A DNA stretch of 64,000 nucleotides from CAWCGU01 sp963795195 (GCA_963795195.1 CAWCGU010000006.1:496001-560000), one strand, 5' to 3'; positions 49,471 to 58,727 are shown, counted from the first letter of the stretch. Notes: generated from the sequence alone by a model not told the origin. Made by a program: numbers and translations.

Positions 49471-51341
49471 CAGCTGAGAAGCTTGAATCCTCTTGGGGTA
49501 ACCGAGTAGTAGTGCTCAACCAGCGAGTTCGAATCCCGGCTGTACCAGCTCAGGTAAATCAGCGCCGTTTGTGGTTGATCGGGATCATGCTCGATCAGAA
49601 GCTGCCGCAGTTCTCCGTGGAAGGCGTCGTGGATCTGGATCCGGGCCAGCCGTCGCTCTCCCCGAAAGAGATCGAGGTCGTGGTTTCCCCCGTCGGCCAT
49701 CAGCCGGAGCTCGTATATCAGGGAACCGAGCTGCAACTCGCGTGTGGTCACCAGCCGACCCGGAAGCGACTGCGCTGCGGCCCTTCCGGTCACGCGGATC
49801 GGTTGCGAGGGAATCCGGCCTGGTTCGATCTCGACCCGCAGCTCGACCTCGTAGTTGAACCCCGCCTGCGCCCCGGCGGTGGGGCGGCGGGGCTTGTCAA
49901 ACCCGAGGGGGTCGAACCAGCGCATGGTGGTGGCTCCGGTCTTCGGTGAAACTCCGATCGAGCTTCCAGTTGAGAGGGCCACCCCGACGAGATCTCCCCG
50001 TTCGATTCGGACATCTGCGGGAAACTCGACCAACGCGGGACCAGGAACCGATCTCGGTTCCGTCGCGGCAATCACCCTGAATGCACCTCCTTGACGGCGG
50101 ATCACCTGCAGCCTGAGCTCACCTGCCGCGCCGCGGACCGCCCAGCCGACTATCGCGCCTCCGTCAGGCGCGGACGTGATCGCCCCGGGCGCGCTCAACT
50201 GGACGACCGTGCAGGCCGGGGACTCGGGGGTCGGCTCGAGATCGTCGCAACCGACCGTCACGATTTCCTCGACCGCACTGAGGTCGCTGCCGAGCAGATT
50301 GGGATCGGATGCCATCGCGACCGTGGCCGGGTCACCGCCGGAGCCACCAAGAATCGCTCGGAGTGCCAGCACTGCGGCAAGGACCACGACCCCGGCCGCG
50401 ACCGCAACCCCCGCCATGCCGCCTCGACTGCGTAGGCGCGGTGCTCGCGCTTGCCTCAGTCGTCTCTCCGCCGGCGCCGTGGCGGAGCCCTCGCTCACCG
50501 GGGGCGAAGCGAGCCCGCCGATCCGGCCCTCGCCCAGCGTTTCGCGAATCTGCCCGACCAGATCGACAGCGCTGAGCTTGCGGTCGCGCGGCGACTTCGC
50601 GAGTGCCTGGCGGAAGACGTTGTCGAGAGCTCCGGGGAGCGCCGGGCGCACCCCCGAGATCCTTGGAACCCGGTCGTTGAGGTGCGAATAGAGTGCTGAG
50701 GCACTGACCTGGTGAGCGAACGGAACAGTGCCTGCGAGGCACTGGAAAGCCATCGTCGCAAACGCGTATCGATCGCTAGCCTCGTCCGCACGACCTCCCT
50801 TGATCACCTCGGGAGCCAGGTATGCGAGCGTGCCGAATATCTGACCGGTCTCGGTCACCGTCTCCGCCGCGAGACCGCGGGTCAGCCCGAAGTCCGCCAG
50901 CGACGCCCGGTCACCACCCCCCACCAGGACATTCTGCGGCTTGATGTCGCGATGGACGATTCCGGCGCGATGCGCGAAGTCGAGGCCGTCGGCCACCTGT
51001 GCCAGCAACTCGATCGCACGGGCGGCTGGGAGCTCCCGTCGCCTGATCAGGTCGCGCAGGGTCGGGCCGTCGACCAGGACCGTCACGAGGTAGAGGCCAT
51101 GCTCGCTGGAACCGGCCTCCAGCACGGACAGAATCGCCGGGTGCGAGAGCGCCGCCTGGACGCGACCTTCCCGCCGGAAACGCTCGACGTCGATCTCCCC
51201 GTCGAGACGCTGATCTAACAGCTTCAACGCCACCCTGCGGCCAAGCGAATTTTGGATCGCTTCGTAGACCGTTGCGGTTCCTCCGCGCCCCACGACCCCC
51301 TGGATCGTGTAGGAGCCGACCCGGGTTCCCGGAGGGAGCAT
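49470..51341 (-). CDS. Transmembrane Ser/Thr protein kinase with beta-rich ectodomain
   Basis: 623 residues from ATG 51341 (TGATG overlap with the pseudokinase stop). Active kinase: GRGGTATVYEA (18-28), VALKLL (Lys40), HRDIKPQNVLV (Asp132), ADFG (150-152), GTLAYLAPEVIKGG. One transmembrane helix about 309-331, then an about 290-residue extracellular part with a Cys pair (VGCDD, SPACTVVQL). The ectodomain matches that of the pseudokinase encoded upstream (shared SPACTVxQ, GWxVxGAxGELxLQV, GxSIGV..xTGxTTxRW patterns). Ligand unknown. Confidence 0.93.
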   Translation of the reverse strand: MLPPGTRVGSYTIQGVVGRGGTATVYEAIQNSLGRRVALKLLDQRLDGEIDVERFRREGRVQAALSHPAILSVLEAGSSEHGLYLVTVLVDGPTLRDLIRRRELPAARAIELLAQVADGLDFAHRAGIVHRDIKPQNVLVGGGDRASLADFGLTRGLAAETVTETGQIFGTLAYLAPEVIKGGRADEASDRYAFATMAFQCLAGTVPFAHQVSASALYSHLNDRVPRISGVRPALPGALDNVFRQALAKSPRDRKLSAVDLVGQIRETLGEGRIGGLASPPVSEGSATAPAERRLRQARAPRLRSRGGMAGVAVAAGVVVLAAVLALRAILGGSGGDPATVAMASDPNLLGSDLSAVEEIVTVGCDDLEPTPESPACTVVQLSAPGAITSAPDGGAIVGWAVRGAAGELRLQVIRRQGGAFRVIAATEPRSVPGPALVEFPADVRIERGDLVGVALSTGSSIGVSPKTGATTMRWFDPLGFDKPRRPTAGAQAGFNYEVELRVEIEPGRIPSQPIRVTGRAAAQSLPGRLVTTRELQLGSLIYELRLMADGGNHDLDLFRGERRLARIQIHDAFHGELRQLLIEHDPDQPQTALIYLSWYSRDSNSLVEHYYSVTPRGFKLLS

Positions 51342-53155
51342 CAGCTGATGAAGTCGAAGAACCGCTGCCGGATCTGGAAGAAGTGCTCGACCGCGCGATC
51401 CTCGCCTTGATTGACCCAGCCGAGTCCAACCTCGCCGTCGCCGTCGCCGTAGGGGACGGCAGCGAAGTAGTCGATCTCGCCTCCAGGGACTGCGTCCGGC
51501 ATCTCGATTCTGGAGATGCGCCGATCCCCATCGAAGAGGTCGATCCAGATCGTGCCGTCGGCCTCGACCAACTTCACAGTCGCCGTCAGGTCGTCGCTCA
51601 GCGGCATCTTCCGGCTCCTCAGCAGCTCTCCATCGGTCGCCGCCGCTGCCTGGGCGCCGTTGAGCAGCTCAGGCTCGTCGATCGGGACGCCGGGCCTGTA
51701 GTCGAGACCGACCAGAAGCTCGTGGTCGAAGCCGGTGCCCTTCGACATCTCCGCCGCCGTGGGCTCGCCTCCCCCCCGCGGCGGCAGCCAACGATTGGTG
51801 GTGACCCCAGTCTCGACCCGACGTACTCCGATCCCGGCGCCGCTTTCGACGTAGATCGCCACCCGATCGCCGGCTTCGATCTGGAGATTCGAGTCGAAGT
51901 GGTGCGTGCCCGTGTCCGGAGGCTCCTCGACCTGTCCGACGAACACCTGGAAGTAGCCGCCGTCCCGGGGCCGCAGCACCTGCAACTTCAACTCGCCCTT
52001 TGCCCCCTGCACCGTCCATCCTCGGATGGACCCGTCCTCGGTCGCCACCAGGCTGCGACCCGGCAGGTCCACCTGCATGACCGTGCATGCGGGCGACCTC
52101 CGCGATGGTGGTCGGCCACGGCAGTCCACGGTCTCGACCTCCGCCGCATCCACGCCCAGCGAGCTGCCGAATCCGGGGGGCTCGCTCGTTGATTCGTCGT
52201 CGCCGCCGACGATCAACACGACCACCAATGCTGCGACCACTACAGCACCGAGCGCGGCGATGACGACCGGAATCGCCCGCCGTCTGGGGGAGACAACCTG
52301 CTCCTGGGTGGTCGGCTCGCGCCGAGGGGGAGGAAGGGTGCCCCTGAGTCCACGCCGCACCTGGGCGACGAGCTCCACCGCGTTTGCGGGCCGGTCCTCC
52401 GGCTCGCGTGCCAATCCAGCTCGCAGTGCTTCATCCACATCGAGGGCGAGCTCCGGCCGCACCCTTCGCGCCGAAGGGGCAACGCCGCCACGCGAATGCT
52501 CAATCGCGGCTTCGGCGCTGGTAAATGGAGGCTCCCCGGTCAGCAGTTCGAAAAGCACGGCTGCGAATGAGCAGCGATCGGCCGCTGGATCAGGCGGGGA
52601 GCCGCGTATGACCTCCGGCGCCACATAGGCGAGTGCCGGGGGATGAGATGCAGACAGTGTCACCTCCCCCTGGCGGCTCGGGGGCACGGCCGGGGGCCGC
52701 AGAAACCCACGACCCTCGCTTCCCACGATGATCGCATCTGGACAGAGATCCCGATGCAGGAGACCGGCGCCGTGAAGAGCGTCTAGGGCGCCAGCGATCT
52801 CGTCGGCGAGGCGGAGGCTCGCGTCGGAATCCATACCCGGTCCCGAGATCAGCGTCGCAAGTGACTCACCTGAGATCCGGTCAAGCACCCTGAACGCGCG
52901 CGTGCCCAGGCTTCCGGCGTCCAGAACGGCAACCAGGTTCGGATGCTCGATGCCCGCCAGGGTCACAGCTTCAGTGCGGACCACCTCCTGCTGATCGGAC
53001 TCAAGATCCGGCGCACCAACTTGGACGAGCACAGCCCGGTCGACGGCGAGTTGCCTGGCTGCGTAGGCGTCGAACCTCGCCTCCCGGCCCAAGTAGGCCT
53101 CGACACGGCAACCCGCCAACTCGTCGCCCTGTTGCACCTCGCCCAAGCCTTCCAC
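51341..53155 (-). CDS. Transmembrane pseudokinase, paralogue of the adjacent kinase
   Basis: 604 residues from ATG 53155. The N-terminal about 275 residues align with Hanks kinases, but key residues are lost: no glycine loop (YLGREARFDAY), no beta-3 lysine (AVLVQVGAP near 45), HRDLCPDAIIV (Lys to Cys at 138, no Asn), and GFL in place of DFG (150-152). PALAYVAPEVIRG and the C-lobe survive. TM helix about 294-317. The ectodomain (318-604) is homologous to that of the following kinase, with Cys pair CRG..CTVMQ. It is first in a four-gene operon; a regulatory heterodimer partner is inferred. Confidence 0.9.
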   Translation of the reverse strand: MEGLGEVQQGDELAGCRVEAYLGREARFDAYAARQLAVDRAVLVQVGAPDLESDQQEVVRTEAVTLAGIEHPNLVAVLDAGSLGTRAFRVLDRISGESLATLISGPGMDSDASLRLADEIAGALDALHGAGLLHRDLCPDAIIVGSEGRGFLRPPAVPPSRQGEVTLSASHPPALAYVAPEVIRGSPPDPAADRCSFAAVLFELLTGEPPFTSAEAAIEHSRGGVAPSARRVRPELALDVDEALRAGLAREPEDRPANAVELVAQVRRGLRGTLPPPRREPTTQEQVVSPRRRAIPVVIAALGAVVVAALVVVLIVGGDDESTSEPPGFGSSLGVDAAEVETVDCRGRPPSRRSPACTVMQVDLPGRSLVATEDGSIRGWTVQGAKGELKLQVLRPRDGGYFQVFVGQVEEPPDTGTHHFDSNLQIEAGDRVAIYVESGAGIGVRRVETGVTTNRWLPPRGGGEPTAAEMSKGTGFDHELLVGLDYRPGVPIDEPELLNGAQAAAATDGELLRSRKMPLSDDLTATVKLVEADGTIWIDLFDGDRRISRIEMPDAVPGGEIDYFAAVPYGDGDGEVGLGWVNQGEDRAVEHFFQIRQRFFDFIS

Positions 53156-53342
53156 GGATCTACTCCCTCATAAGCGACGCGTCCGATCCCCGGTCAAGTC
53201 AACCGTAACGCATCGGTGAGGGGGTTGTGCAGGCACCGGCGCCTGCCGGATGTCCCGGGGCGTAGCCTGGACGAGCAGCGTTAGCCGCGCGTGCCGGCGG
53301 CCGGGCAGAACCGGATTCGCGACGCGCTACGGGCGCGCTCAG

Positions 53343-55022
53343 TCATCGCCGCAGGCGCACCACGCGCGAGGCCTTGCTCGAGTTGCCGGACGCGTCAGCC
53401 GCCGTGACCCTGATCCGGGCGCGGATGCGGCTGGAGCGCTGTGCCGCCCGCCGCACCTTGGGCGAGAGGCGCAGCTTCATGACCACGACCTCGCCCTGGC
53501 TCGCGGCTCTCGCAGGGCGAAGGCTCAGGCGCCGTGTGCGCTGCGCCGTCCTGCCGGAACGAGGGATTACCAGCACCCCCGAGGCCTCGAGGGTGCAGGC
53601 CTCGACCGGGCAACTCGCCTTGACCTTGACGAAGCGGGCCAGGCGCTGCTTGCGCGGCCCGGCGAGCTTGAGCTCAGGAGCCGTGGTGTCCGTGGTGCCG
53701 GTGCCGGTGCCGGTGCCCGTGCCCGTGCCCGTACCGGTGCCCGTACCCGTGCCCCCGGGATCGACCGGGTCGCCCAGCAGGCGGACGAGGGCGAAGTCCG
53801 AACTGGCGGCGGAAAGCGCTGCGCCCGCGGCGACGATCTTGCCGTCGGGCTGGATTGCCAGCGCAAAGGCCGACCCCGCGGAAGAGCCGAGGCTGACCGT
53901 CGCCAGACCGGCGCTCCCGAAGCTTGGGTCAGGAGTTCCGTCGGGGTTGTAGCGGGCCAGGGCGAAGTGCTGGTTGTCGGCCACGCCCGCGGCGACGATC
54001 TTGCCGTCGGGCTGGATCGCCACGTCGTAGGCCCGGTCGCTCTGCCCGAACGACGTTCCCCGGCGCCCGTCGCCGTCGAAGCTGGTGTCCAGCGAGCCGT
54101 CGGGGTTGTAGCGGGTCAGGGCGAAGTCGAGCTGCGATCCGGTGCCGTAATAGCCGGCGGCCACGATCTTGCCGTCGGGTTGGATTGCCAGCGCCTGGGC
54201 CCCGCTGGGCGTGCCGGAGAAGTCAGTCGTCAGCTTGCCGTCGGCGTCGAAGCTCGCGTCCAGCGAGCCGTCGGGGTTGTAGCGGGCCAGGGCGAAGTCG
54301 AGCTGCGATCCGGTGCCGTAATAGCCGGCGACCACGATCTTGCCGTCGGGCTGGATCGCCACGTCGTAGGCTAGGTCGAACTCCCCGAACGACGTTCCCC
54401 GGCGCCCGTCGCCGGCGAAGCTGGTGTCCAGCGAGCCGTCGGGGTTGTAACGCGTCAGGGCGAAGTCGAGCTGCGATCCGGTGCCGTAATAGCCGGCGGC
54501 CACGATCTTGCCGTCGGGCTGGATTGCCAGCGCCTGGGCCCAGCTGGGCTTTCCGAAGAAGTCAGTCGTCAGCTTGCCGTCAGCGTCGAAGCTCGCGTCC
54601 AGCGAGCCGTCGGGGTTGTAGCGGGCCAGGGCGAAGTGCTGGTTGTCGGCCACGCCCGCGGCGACGATCTTGCCGTCGGGCTGGATCGCCACGTCGTAGG
54701 CTAGGTCGAACTCCCCGAACGACGTTCCCCGGCGCCCGTCGCCGGCGAAGCTGGTGTCCAGCGAGCCGTCGGGGTTGTAGCGGGTCAGGGCGAAGTCGAG
54801 CTGCGATCCGGTGCCGTAATAGCCGGCGGCGACGATCTTGCCGTCCGGCTGGATCGCCAGTCCGTTGGCCGCACTGGGCTTGCCTGAGAAGTTTGTCGTC
54901 AGGGTGCCTCCGCTGCCGAAGCTCGTGTCGAGATCGCTTGCTGCCGCGAGGGCGGCCGCGGCCGCGGCCAGCGAGATCACGACTGACAGTGCAGGCGGGG
55001 CCAGGCGGCGTCGGAGTTTCAT
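53343..55022 (-). CDS. Secreted seven-blade delta-60-repeat propeller (copy 1)
   Basis: 559 residues from ATG 55022 (MKLRRRLAPPALSVVISLAA signal peptide). Seven delta-60 repeats of about 55-60 residues, each with '[LV]AIQPDGKIV.AG' and 'ALTRYNPDGSLDTSF', the number expected for a seven-bladed propeller. A Gly-Thr linker (GTGTGT...), encoded by hexamers at 53695-53754, leads to an Ig-like C-terminal domain with two Cys (ASCPVEACTLEASG) and a basic end (SRVVRLRR). Secreted; ligand unknown. It is nearly the same as the next two genes, from which it differs by repeat shuffling. Confidence 0.87.
   Translation of the reverse strand: MKLRRRLAPPALSVVISLAAAAAALAAASDLDTSFGSGGTLTTNFSGKPSAANGLAIQPDGKIVAAGYYGTGSQLDFALTRYNPDGSLDTSFAGDGRRGTSFGEFDLAYDVAIQPDGKIVAAGVADNQHFALARYNPDGSLDASFDADGKLTTDFFGKPSWAQALAIQPDGKIVAAGYYGTGSQLDFALTRYNPDGSLDTSFAGDGRRGTSFGEFDLAYDVAIQPDGKIVVAGYYGTGSQLDFALARYNPDGSLDASFDADGKLTTDFSGTPSGAQALAIQPDGKIVAAGYYGTGSQLDFALTRYNPDGSLDTSFDGDGRRGTSFGQSDRAYDVAIQPDGKIVAAGVADNQHFALARYNPDGTPDPSFGSAGLATVSLGSSAGSAFALAIQPDGKIVAAGAALSAASSDFALVRLLGDPVDPGGTGTGTGTGTGTGTGTGTGTTDTTAPELKLAGPRKQRLARFVKVKASCPVEACTLEASGVLVIPRSGRTAQRTRRLSLRPARAASQGEVVVMKLRLSPKVRRAAQRSSRIRARIRVTAADASGNSSKASRVVRLRR
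53695..53754. repeat. Hexamer tract encoding the Gly-Thr linker, copy 1
   Basis: About ten 6-bp units of GTGCCG/GTGCCC/GTACCG/GTACCC type on the plus strand (GGCACG-type on the coding strand), each encoding Gly-Thr. Lengths differ between the three genes. Confidence 0.8.
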
Positions 55023-55106
55023 GGCAGCGACACTAGGCCCGGTGGGCAGAAGTGCCAAGACCGGATGCGGTGCTTCGGACCACCCCCGCGGGATAGGCGC
55101 TCGCAG

Positions 55107-56810
55107 TCATCGCCGCAGGCGCACCACGCGCGAGGCCTTGCTCGAGTTGCCGGACGCGTCAGCCGCCGTGACCCTGATCCGGGCGCGGATGCGGCTGGAG
55201 CGCTGTGCCGCCCGCCGCACCTTGGGCGAGAGGCGCAGCTTCATGACCACGACCTCGCCCTGGCTCGCAGCTCTCGCAGGGCGAAGGCTCAGGCGCCGTG
55301 TGCGCTGCGCCGTCCTGCCGGAACGAGGGATTACCAGCACCCCCGAGGCCTCGAGGGTGCAGGCCTCGACCGGGCAACTCGCCTTGACCTTGACGAAGCG
55401 GGCCAGGCGCTGCTTGCGCGGCCCGGCGAGCTTGAGCTCAGGAGCCGTGGTGTCCGTGGTGCCGGTGCCGGTGCCCGTGCCCGTGCCCGTGCCCGTGCCC
55501 GTGCCCGTGCCCGTGCCCGTGCCCCCGGGATCGACCGGGTCGCCCAGCAGGCGGACGAGGGCGAAGTCCGAACTGACGGCGGGAATCGCGACGCCCGCGG
55601 CGACGATCTTGCCGTCGGGCTGGATCGCCAGGGCGTTGGCAGACCCCGCGGAAGCGCCGAAGCTGACCGTCGCCAGACCGGCGCTCCCGAAACTTGGGTC
55701 AGGAGTTCCGTCGGGGAGGTGGCGTGTGAGCCCGAAGCTGAGGCTGTTGAATGCGGGATCCGCGGAGATCCCCGCCGCGACGATCTTGCCGTTGGGCTGG
55801 ACTGCTACGTCGTAGGCGTAGTCGCGCTGCCCGAATGACTCTTCCTGACGCCCGTCGCCGTCGAAGCTGGTGTCCAGAGAGCCGTCGGGGTTGTAGCGGG
55901 TCACGGCGAAGTCGAGCGGCGAGTATGGCGCGCTGTCGGCGCCGGAACGGCCGGCGGCCACGATCTTGCCGTCGGGCTGGATCGCCAGCGCTCGGGCTTC
56001 GCTGGGCTTTCCGGAGAAGTCGGTCGTCAGCTTGCCGTCGGCGTCGAAGCTCGCGTCCTGCGAGCCGTCGGGGTTGTAGCGGGCCAGGGCGAAGTGCTGG
56101 TTGTCGGCCAGGCCCGCGGCGACGATCTTGCCGTCGGGCTGGATCGCCACGTCGTAGGCTAGGTCGAACTCCCCGAACGACGTTCCCCGGCGCCCGTCGC
56201 CGTCGAAGCTGGTGTCCAGCGAGCCGTCGGGGTTGTAACGCGTCAGGGCGAAGTCGAGCTGCGATCCGGTGCCGTAATAGCCGGCGGCCACGATCTTGCC
56301 GTCGGGTTGGATTGCCAGCGCTCGGGCCCCGCTGGGCTTTCCGAAGAAGTCGGTCGTCAGCTTGCCGTCGGCGTCGAAGCTCGCGTCCAGCGAGCCGTCG
56401 GGGTTGTAGCGGGCCAGGGCGAAGTGCTGGTTGTCGGCCTGGCCCGCGGCGACGATCTTGCCGTCGGGCTGGATCGCCACGTCGTAGGCCCGGTCGCTCT
56501 GCCCGAACGACGTTCCCCGGCGCCCGTCGCCGGCGAAGCTGGTGTCCAGCGAGCCGTCGGGGTTGTAACGAGTCAGGGCGAAGTCGGTATACGGGAAGGT
56601 GCCGTAATAGCCGGCGGCGACGATCTTGCCGTCCGGCTGGATCGCCAGTCCGTTGGCCGCACTGGGCTTGCCTGAGAAGTTTGTCGTCAGGGTGCCTCCG
56701 CTGCCGAAGCTCGTGTCGAGATCGCTTGCTGCCGCGAGGGCGGCCGCAGCCGCGGCCAGCGAGATCACGACTGACAGTGCAGGCGGGGCCAGGCGGCGTC
56801 GGAGTTTCAT
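55107..56810 (-). CDS. Secreted seven-blade delta-60-repeat propeller (copy 2)
   Basis: 567 residues from ATG 56810. Signal peptide, seven delta-60 repeats (the sixth differs: YDVAVQPNGKIVAAGISADP), GT linker, and C-terminal domain almost identical to copy 1. The linker is longer than in copy 1 and made mainly of repeated GGCACG (55461-55523). Unlike copies 1 and 3 it contains blades with ADSAPYSPLDFAVTRYNPDG and LSFGLTRHLPDG. The 84-bp gap to copy 1 is conserved in the other gap, showing duplication of the whole unit. Confidence 0.87.
   Translation of the reverse strand: MKLRRRLAPPALSVVISLAAAAAALAAASDLDTSFGSGGTLTTNFSGKPSAANGLAIQPDGKIVAAGYYGTFPYTDFALTRYNPDGSLDTSFAGDGRRGTSFGQSDRAYDVAIQPDGKIVAAGQADNQHFALARYNPDGSLDASFDADGKLTTDFFGKPSGARALAIQPDGKIVAAGYYGTGSQLDFALTRYNPDGSLDTSFDGDGRRGTSFGEFDLAYDVAIQPDGKIVAAGLADNQHFALARYNPDGSQDASFDADGKLTTDFSGKPSEARALAIQPDGKIVAAGRSGADSAPYSPLDFAVTRYNPDGSLDTSFDGDGRQEESFGQRDYAYDVAVQPNGKIVAAGISADPAFNSLSFGLTRHLPDGTPDPSFGSAGLATVSFGASAGSANALAIQPDGKIVAAGVAIPAVSSDFALVRLLGDPVDPGGTGTGTGTGTGTGTGTGTGTGTTDTTAPELKLAGPRKQRLARFVKVKASCPVEACTLEASGVLVIPRSGRTAQRTRRLSLRPARAASQGEVVVMKLRLSPKVRRAAQRSSRIRARIRVTAADASGNSSKASRVVRLRR
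55459..55523. repeat. Hexamer tract encoding the Gly-Thr linker, copy 2
   Basis: Longest and most uniform of the three, mostly repeated GTGCCC on the plus strand, so slippage during replication would add or remove two residues without breaking the frame. Confidence 0.8.
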
Positions 56811-56894
56811 GGCAGCGACACTAGGCCCGGTGGGCAGAAGTGCCAAGACCGGATGCGGTGCTTCGGACCACCCCCGCGGGATAGGCGCTCGCAG

Positions 56895-58607
56895 TCATCG
56901 CCGCAGGCGCACCACGCGCGAGGCCTTGCTCGAGTTGCCGGACGCGTCAGCCGCCGTGACCCTGATCCGGGCGCGGATGCGGCTGGAGCGCTGTGCCGCC
57001 CGCCGCACCTTGGGCGAGAGGCGCAGCTTCATGACCACGACCTCGCCCTGGCTCGCGGCTCTCGCAGGGCGAAGGCTCAGGCGCCGTGTGCGCTGCGCCG
57101 TCCTGCCGGAACGAGGGATTACCAGCACCCCCGAGGCCTCGAGGGTGCAGGCCTCGACCGGGCAACTCGCCTTGACCTTGACGAAGCGGGCCAGGCGCTG
57201 CTTGCGCGGCCCGGCGAGCTTGAGCTCAGGAGCCGTGGTGTCCGTGGTGTCCGTGCCGGTGCCGGTGCCCGTGCCCGTACCGGTGCCCGTACCCGTACCC
57301 GTGCCCGTGCCCCCGGGATCGACCGGGTCGCCCAGCAGGCGGACGAGGGCGAAGTCCGAGCTAGGGAACACTGCGCCGTCCCCGGCCCGGCCGGCGGCGA
57401 CGATCTTGCCGTCGGGCTGGATCGCCAGCGCCGTGGCCCATTCCGCGGGAAAGCCGAGGCTGACCGTCGCCAGACCAGCACTCCCGAAGCCTTGGTCAGG
57501 AGTTCCGTCGGGGAGGTGGCGTGTGAGCCCGAAGCTGAGGCCTTCCGCTGCGGAATCCGCGGTCCCCGCCGTGACGATCTTGCCGTCGGGCTGGATCGCC
57601 ACGTCGCGGGCGTGGTCACGCCCCCCGAACGACGTTCCCCGGCGCCCGTCGCCGTCGAAGCTGGTGTCGAGCGAGCCGTCGGGGTTGTAACGCGTCAGGG
57701 CGAAGTCGAGCTGCGATCCGGTGCCGTAATAGCCGGCGGCCACGATCTTGCCGTCGGGCTGGATCGCCAGCGCTCGGGCCTCGCTGGGCTTGCCGGAGAA
57801 GTCGGTGGTCAGCTTGCCGTCGGCGTCGAACGTGGTGTCCAGCGAGCCGTCGGGGTTGTAGCGGGCCAGGGCGAAGTGCTGGTTGTCGGCCACGCCCGCG
57901 GCGACGATCTTGCCGTCGGGCTGGATCGCCACGTCGTAGGCTCGGTCGAACTCCCCGAACGACGTTCCCCGGCGCCCGTCGCCGGCGAAGCTGGTGTCCA
58001 GCGAGCCGTCGGGGTTGTAACGCGTCAGGGCGAAGTCGAGCTGCGATCCGGTGCCGTAATAGCCGGCGGCCACGATCTTGCCGTCGGGCTGGATCGCCAG
58101 CGCTCGGGCCTCGCTGGGCTTGCCGGAGAAGTCGGTGGTCAGCTTGCCGTCGGCGTCGAACGTGGTGTCCAGCGAGCCGTCGGGGTTGTAGCGGGCCAGG
58201 GCGAAGTGCTGGTTGTCGGCCACGCCCGCGGCGACGATCTTGCCGTCGGGCTGGATCGCCACGTCGTAGGCTCGGTCGAACTCCCCGAACGACGTTCCCC
58301 GGCGCCCGTCGCCGGCGAAGCTGGTGTCCAGCGAGCCGTCGGGGTTGTAGCGGGTCAGGGCGAAGTCGAGTTGCGAGGAGCTTGGTGGGGGGAGTTCGGT
58401 GCCGTAGTAGCCGGCGGCCACGATCTTGCCGTCGGGCTGGATCGCCAGCGCTTCGGCCCCGCTGGACTTGCCGAAGTCGGTCGTCAGGGTGCCACCGCTG
58501 CCGAAGCCCGTGTCGAGATCGCTTGCGGCCGCGAGGGCGGCCGCGGCGGCTGCCAGCGATATCACCGCTGACACTGCGAGAGGGGTCAGGCGGCGTCGGA
58601 GCTTCAT
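56895..58607 (-). CDS. Secreted seven-blade delta-60-repeat propeller (copy 3)
   Basis: 570 residues from ATG 58607 (MKLRRRLTPLAVSAVISLAA). Seven repeats; blades 2 to 5 are two almost identical pairs (RALAIQPDGKIVAAGYYGTG and YDVAIQPDGKIVAAGVADNQ alternating), indicating recent internal duplication. GT linker ends GTDTTDTTAPELKL. C-terminal Ig-like domain as in the other copies. The signal peptide and first blade diverge most, so this may be the oldest copy (inference). Upstream lie tRNA-Leu and a remnant of a fourth copy. Confidence 0.87.
   Translation of the reverse strand: MKLRRRLTPLAVSAVISLAAAAAALAAASDLDTGFGSGGTLTTDFGKSSGAEALAIQPDGKIVAAGYYGTELPPPSSSQLDFALTRYNPDGSLDTSFAGDGRRGTSFGEFDRAYDVAIQPDGKIVAAGVADNQHFALARYNPDGSLDTTFDADGKLTTDFSGKPSEARALAIQPDGKIVAAGYYGTGSQLDFALTRYNPDGSLDTSFAGDGRRGTSFGEFDRAYDVAIQPDGKIVAAGVADNQHFALARYNPDGSLDTTFDADGKLTTDFSGKPSEARALAIQPDGKIVAAGYYGTGSQLDFALTRYNPDGSLDTSFDGDGRRGTSFGGRDHARDVAIQPDGKIVTAGTADSAAEGLSFGLTRHLPDGTPDQGFGSAGLATVSLGFPAEWATALAIQPDGKIVAAGRAGDGAVFPSSDFALVRLLGDPVDPGGTGTGTGTGTGTGTGTGTGTDTTDTTAPELKLAGPRKQRLARFVKVKASCPVEACTLEASGVLVIPRSGRTAQRTRRLSLRPARAASQGEVVVMKLRLSPKVRRAAQRSSRIRARIRVTAADASGNSSKASRVVRLRR
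57253..57311. repeat. Hexamer tract encoding the Gly-Thr linker, copy 3
   Basis: Interrupted by GTACCG/GTACCC variants, which should make it more stable than the tract in copy 2. Confidence 0.78.
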
Positions 58608-58631
58608 GGCAGCGACACTAGGCCCGGTGGG

Positions 58632-58727
58632 CTGAAGTGCCAAGACCGGATGCGGTGCTTCGGACCACCCCCCGCGGTTTTGGCGCGCTCAGTCATCGCC
58701 GCAGGCGTACCACGCGCGAAGCCTTTC
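58632..58727 (-). pseudogene. 3'-terminal remnant of a fourth delta-60 unit
   Basis: Sequence matching the unit boundary (GTGCCAAGACCGGATGCGGT, CTTCGGACCACC) continues into TCAGTCATCGCCGCAGGCGT and ACCACGCGCGA, which is the stop and last codons (SRVVRLRR end) of the other copies, then diverges at about 58728. The array therefore once had at least one more unit, truncated next to tRNA-Leu. Confidence 0.75.

Larger units (their letters stand above)
53337..58640. repeat. Tandem array of three about 1.77-kb units
   Basis: Unit spacing is 1764 bp (53343 to 55107) and 1788 bp (55107 to 56895). The 3' coding part, linker and 84-bp intergenic sequence (with GTGCCAAGACCGGATGCGGT and CTTCGGACCACCCCCGCGG) are nearly identical between units; divergence is concentrated in the blades. 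Confidence 0.88.

Noticed and set aside
53160..53230. TTGACT/TTGACC words upstream of the pseudokinase as a promoter
   Set aside because: No convincing -10 hexamer at 16-19 bp on the minus strand, so not listed as a feature.
53250..58571. Long plus-strand frames opposite the delta-60 genes (53250-54374 and 56853-58571)
   Set aside because: Repetitive only because the minus-strand genes are repetitive; the minus strand has signal peptides and family repeats.
53337..58640. CRISPR array
   Set aside because: Regular repeats, but they are coding blades and hexamer linkers with no unique spacers of constant length.
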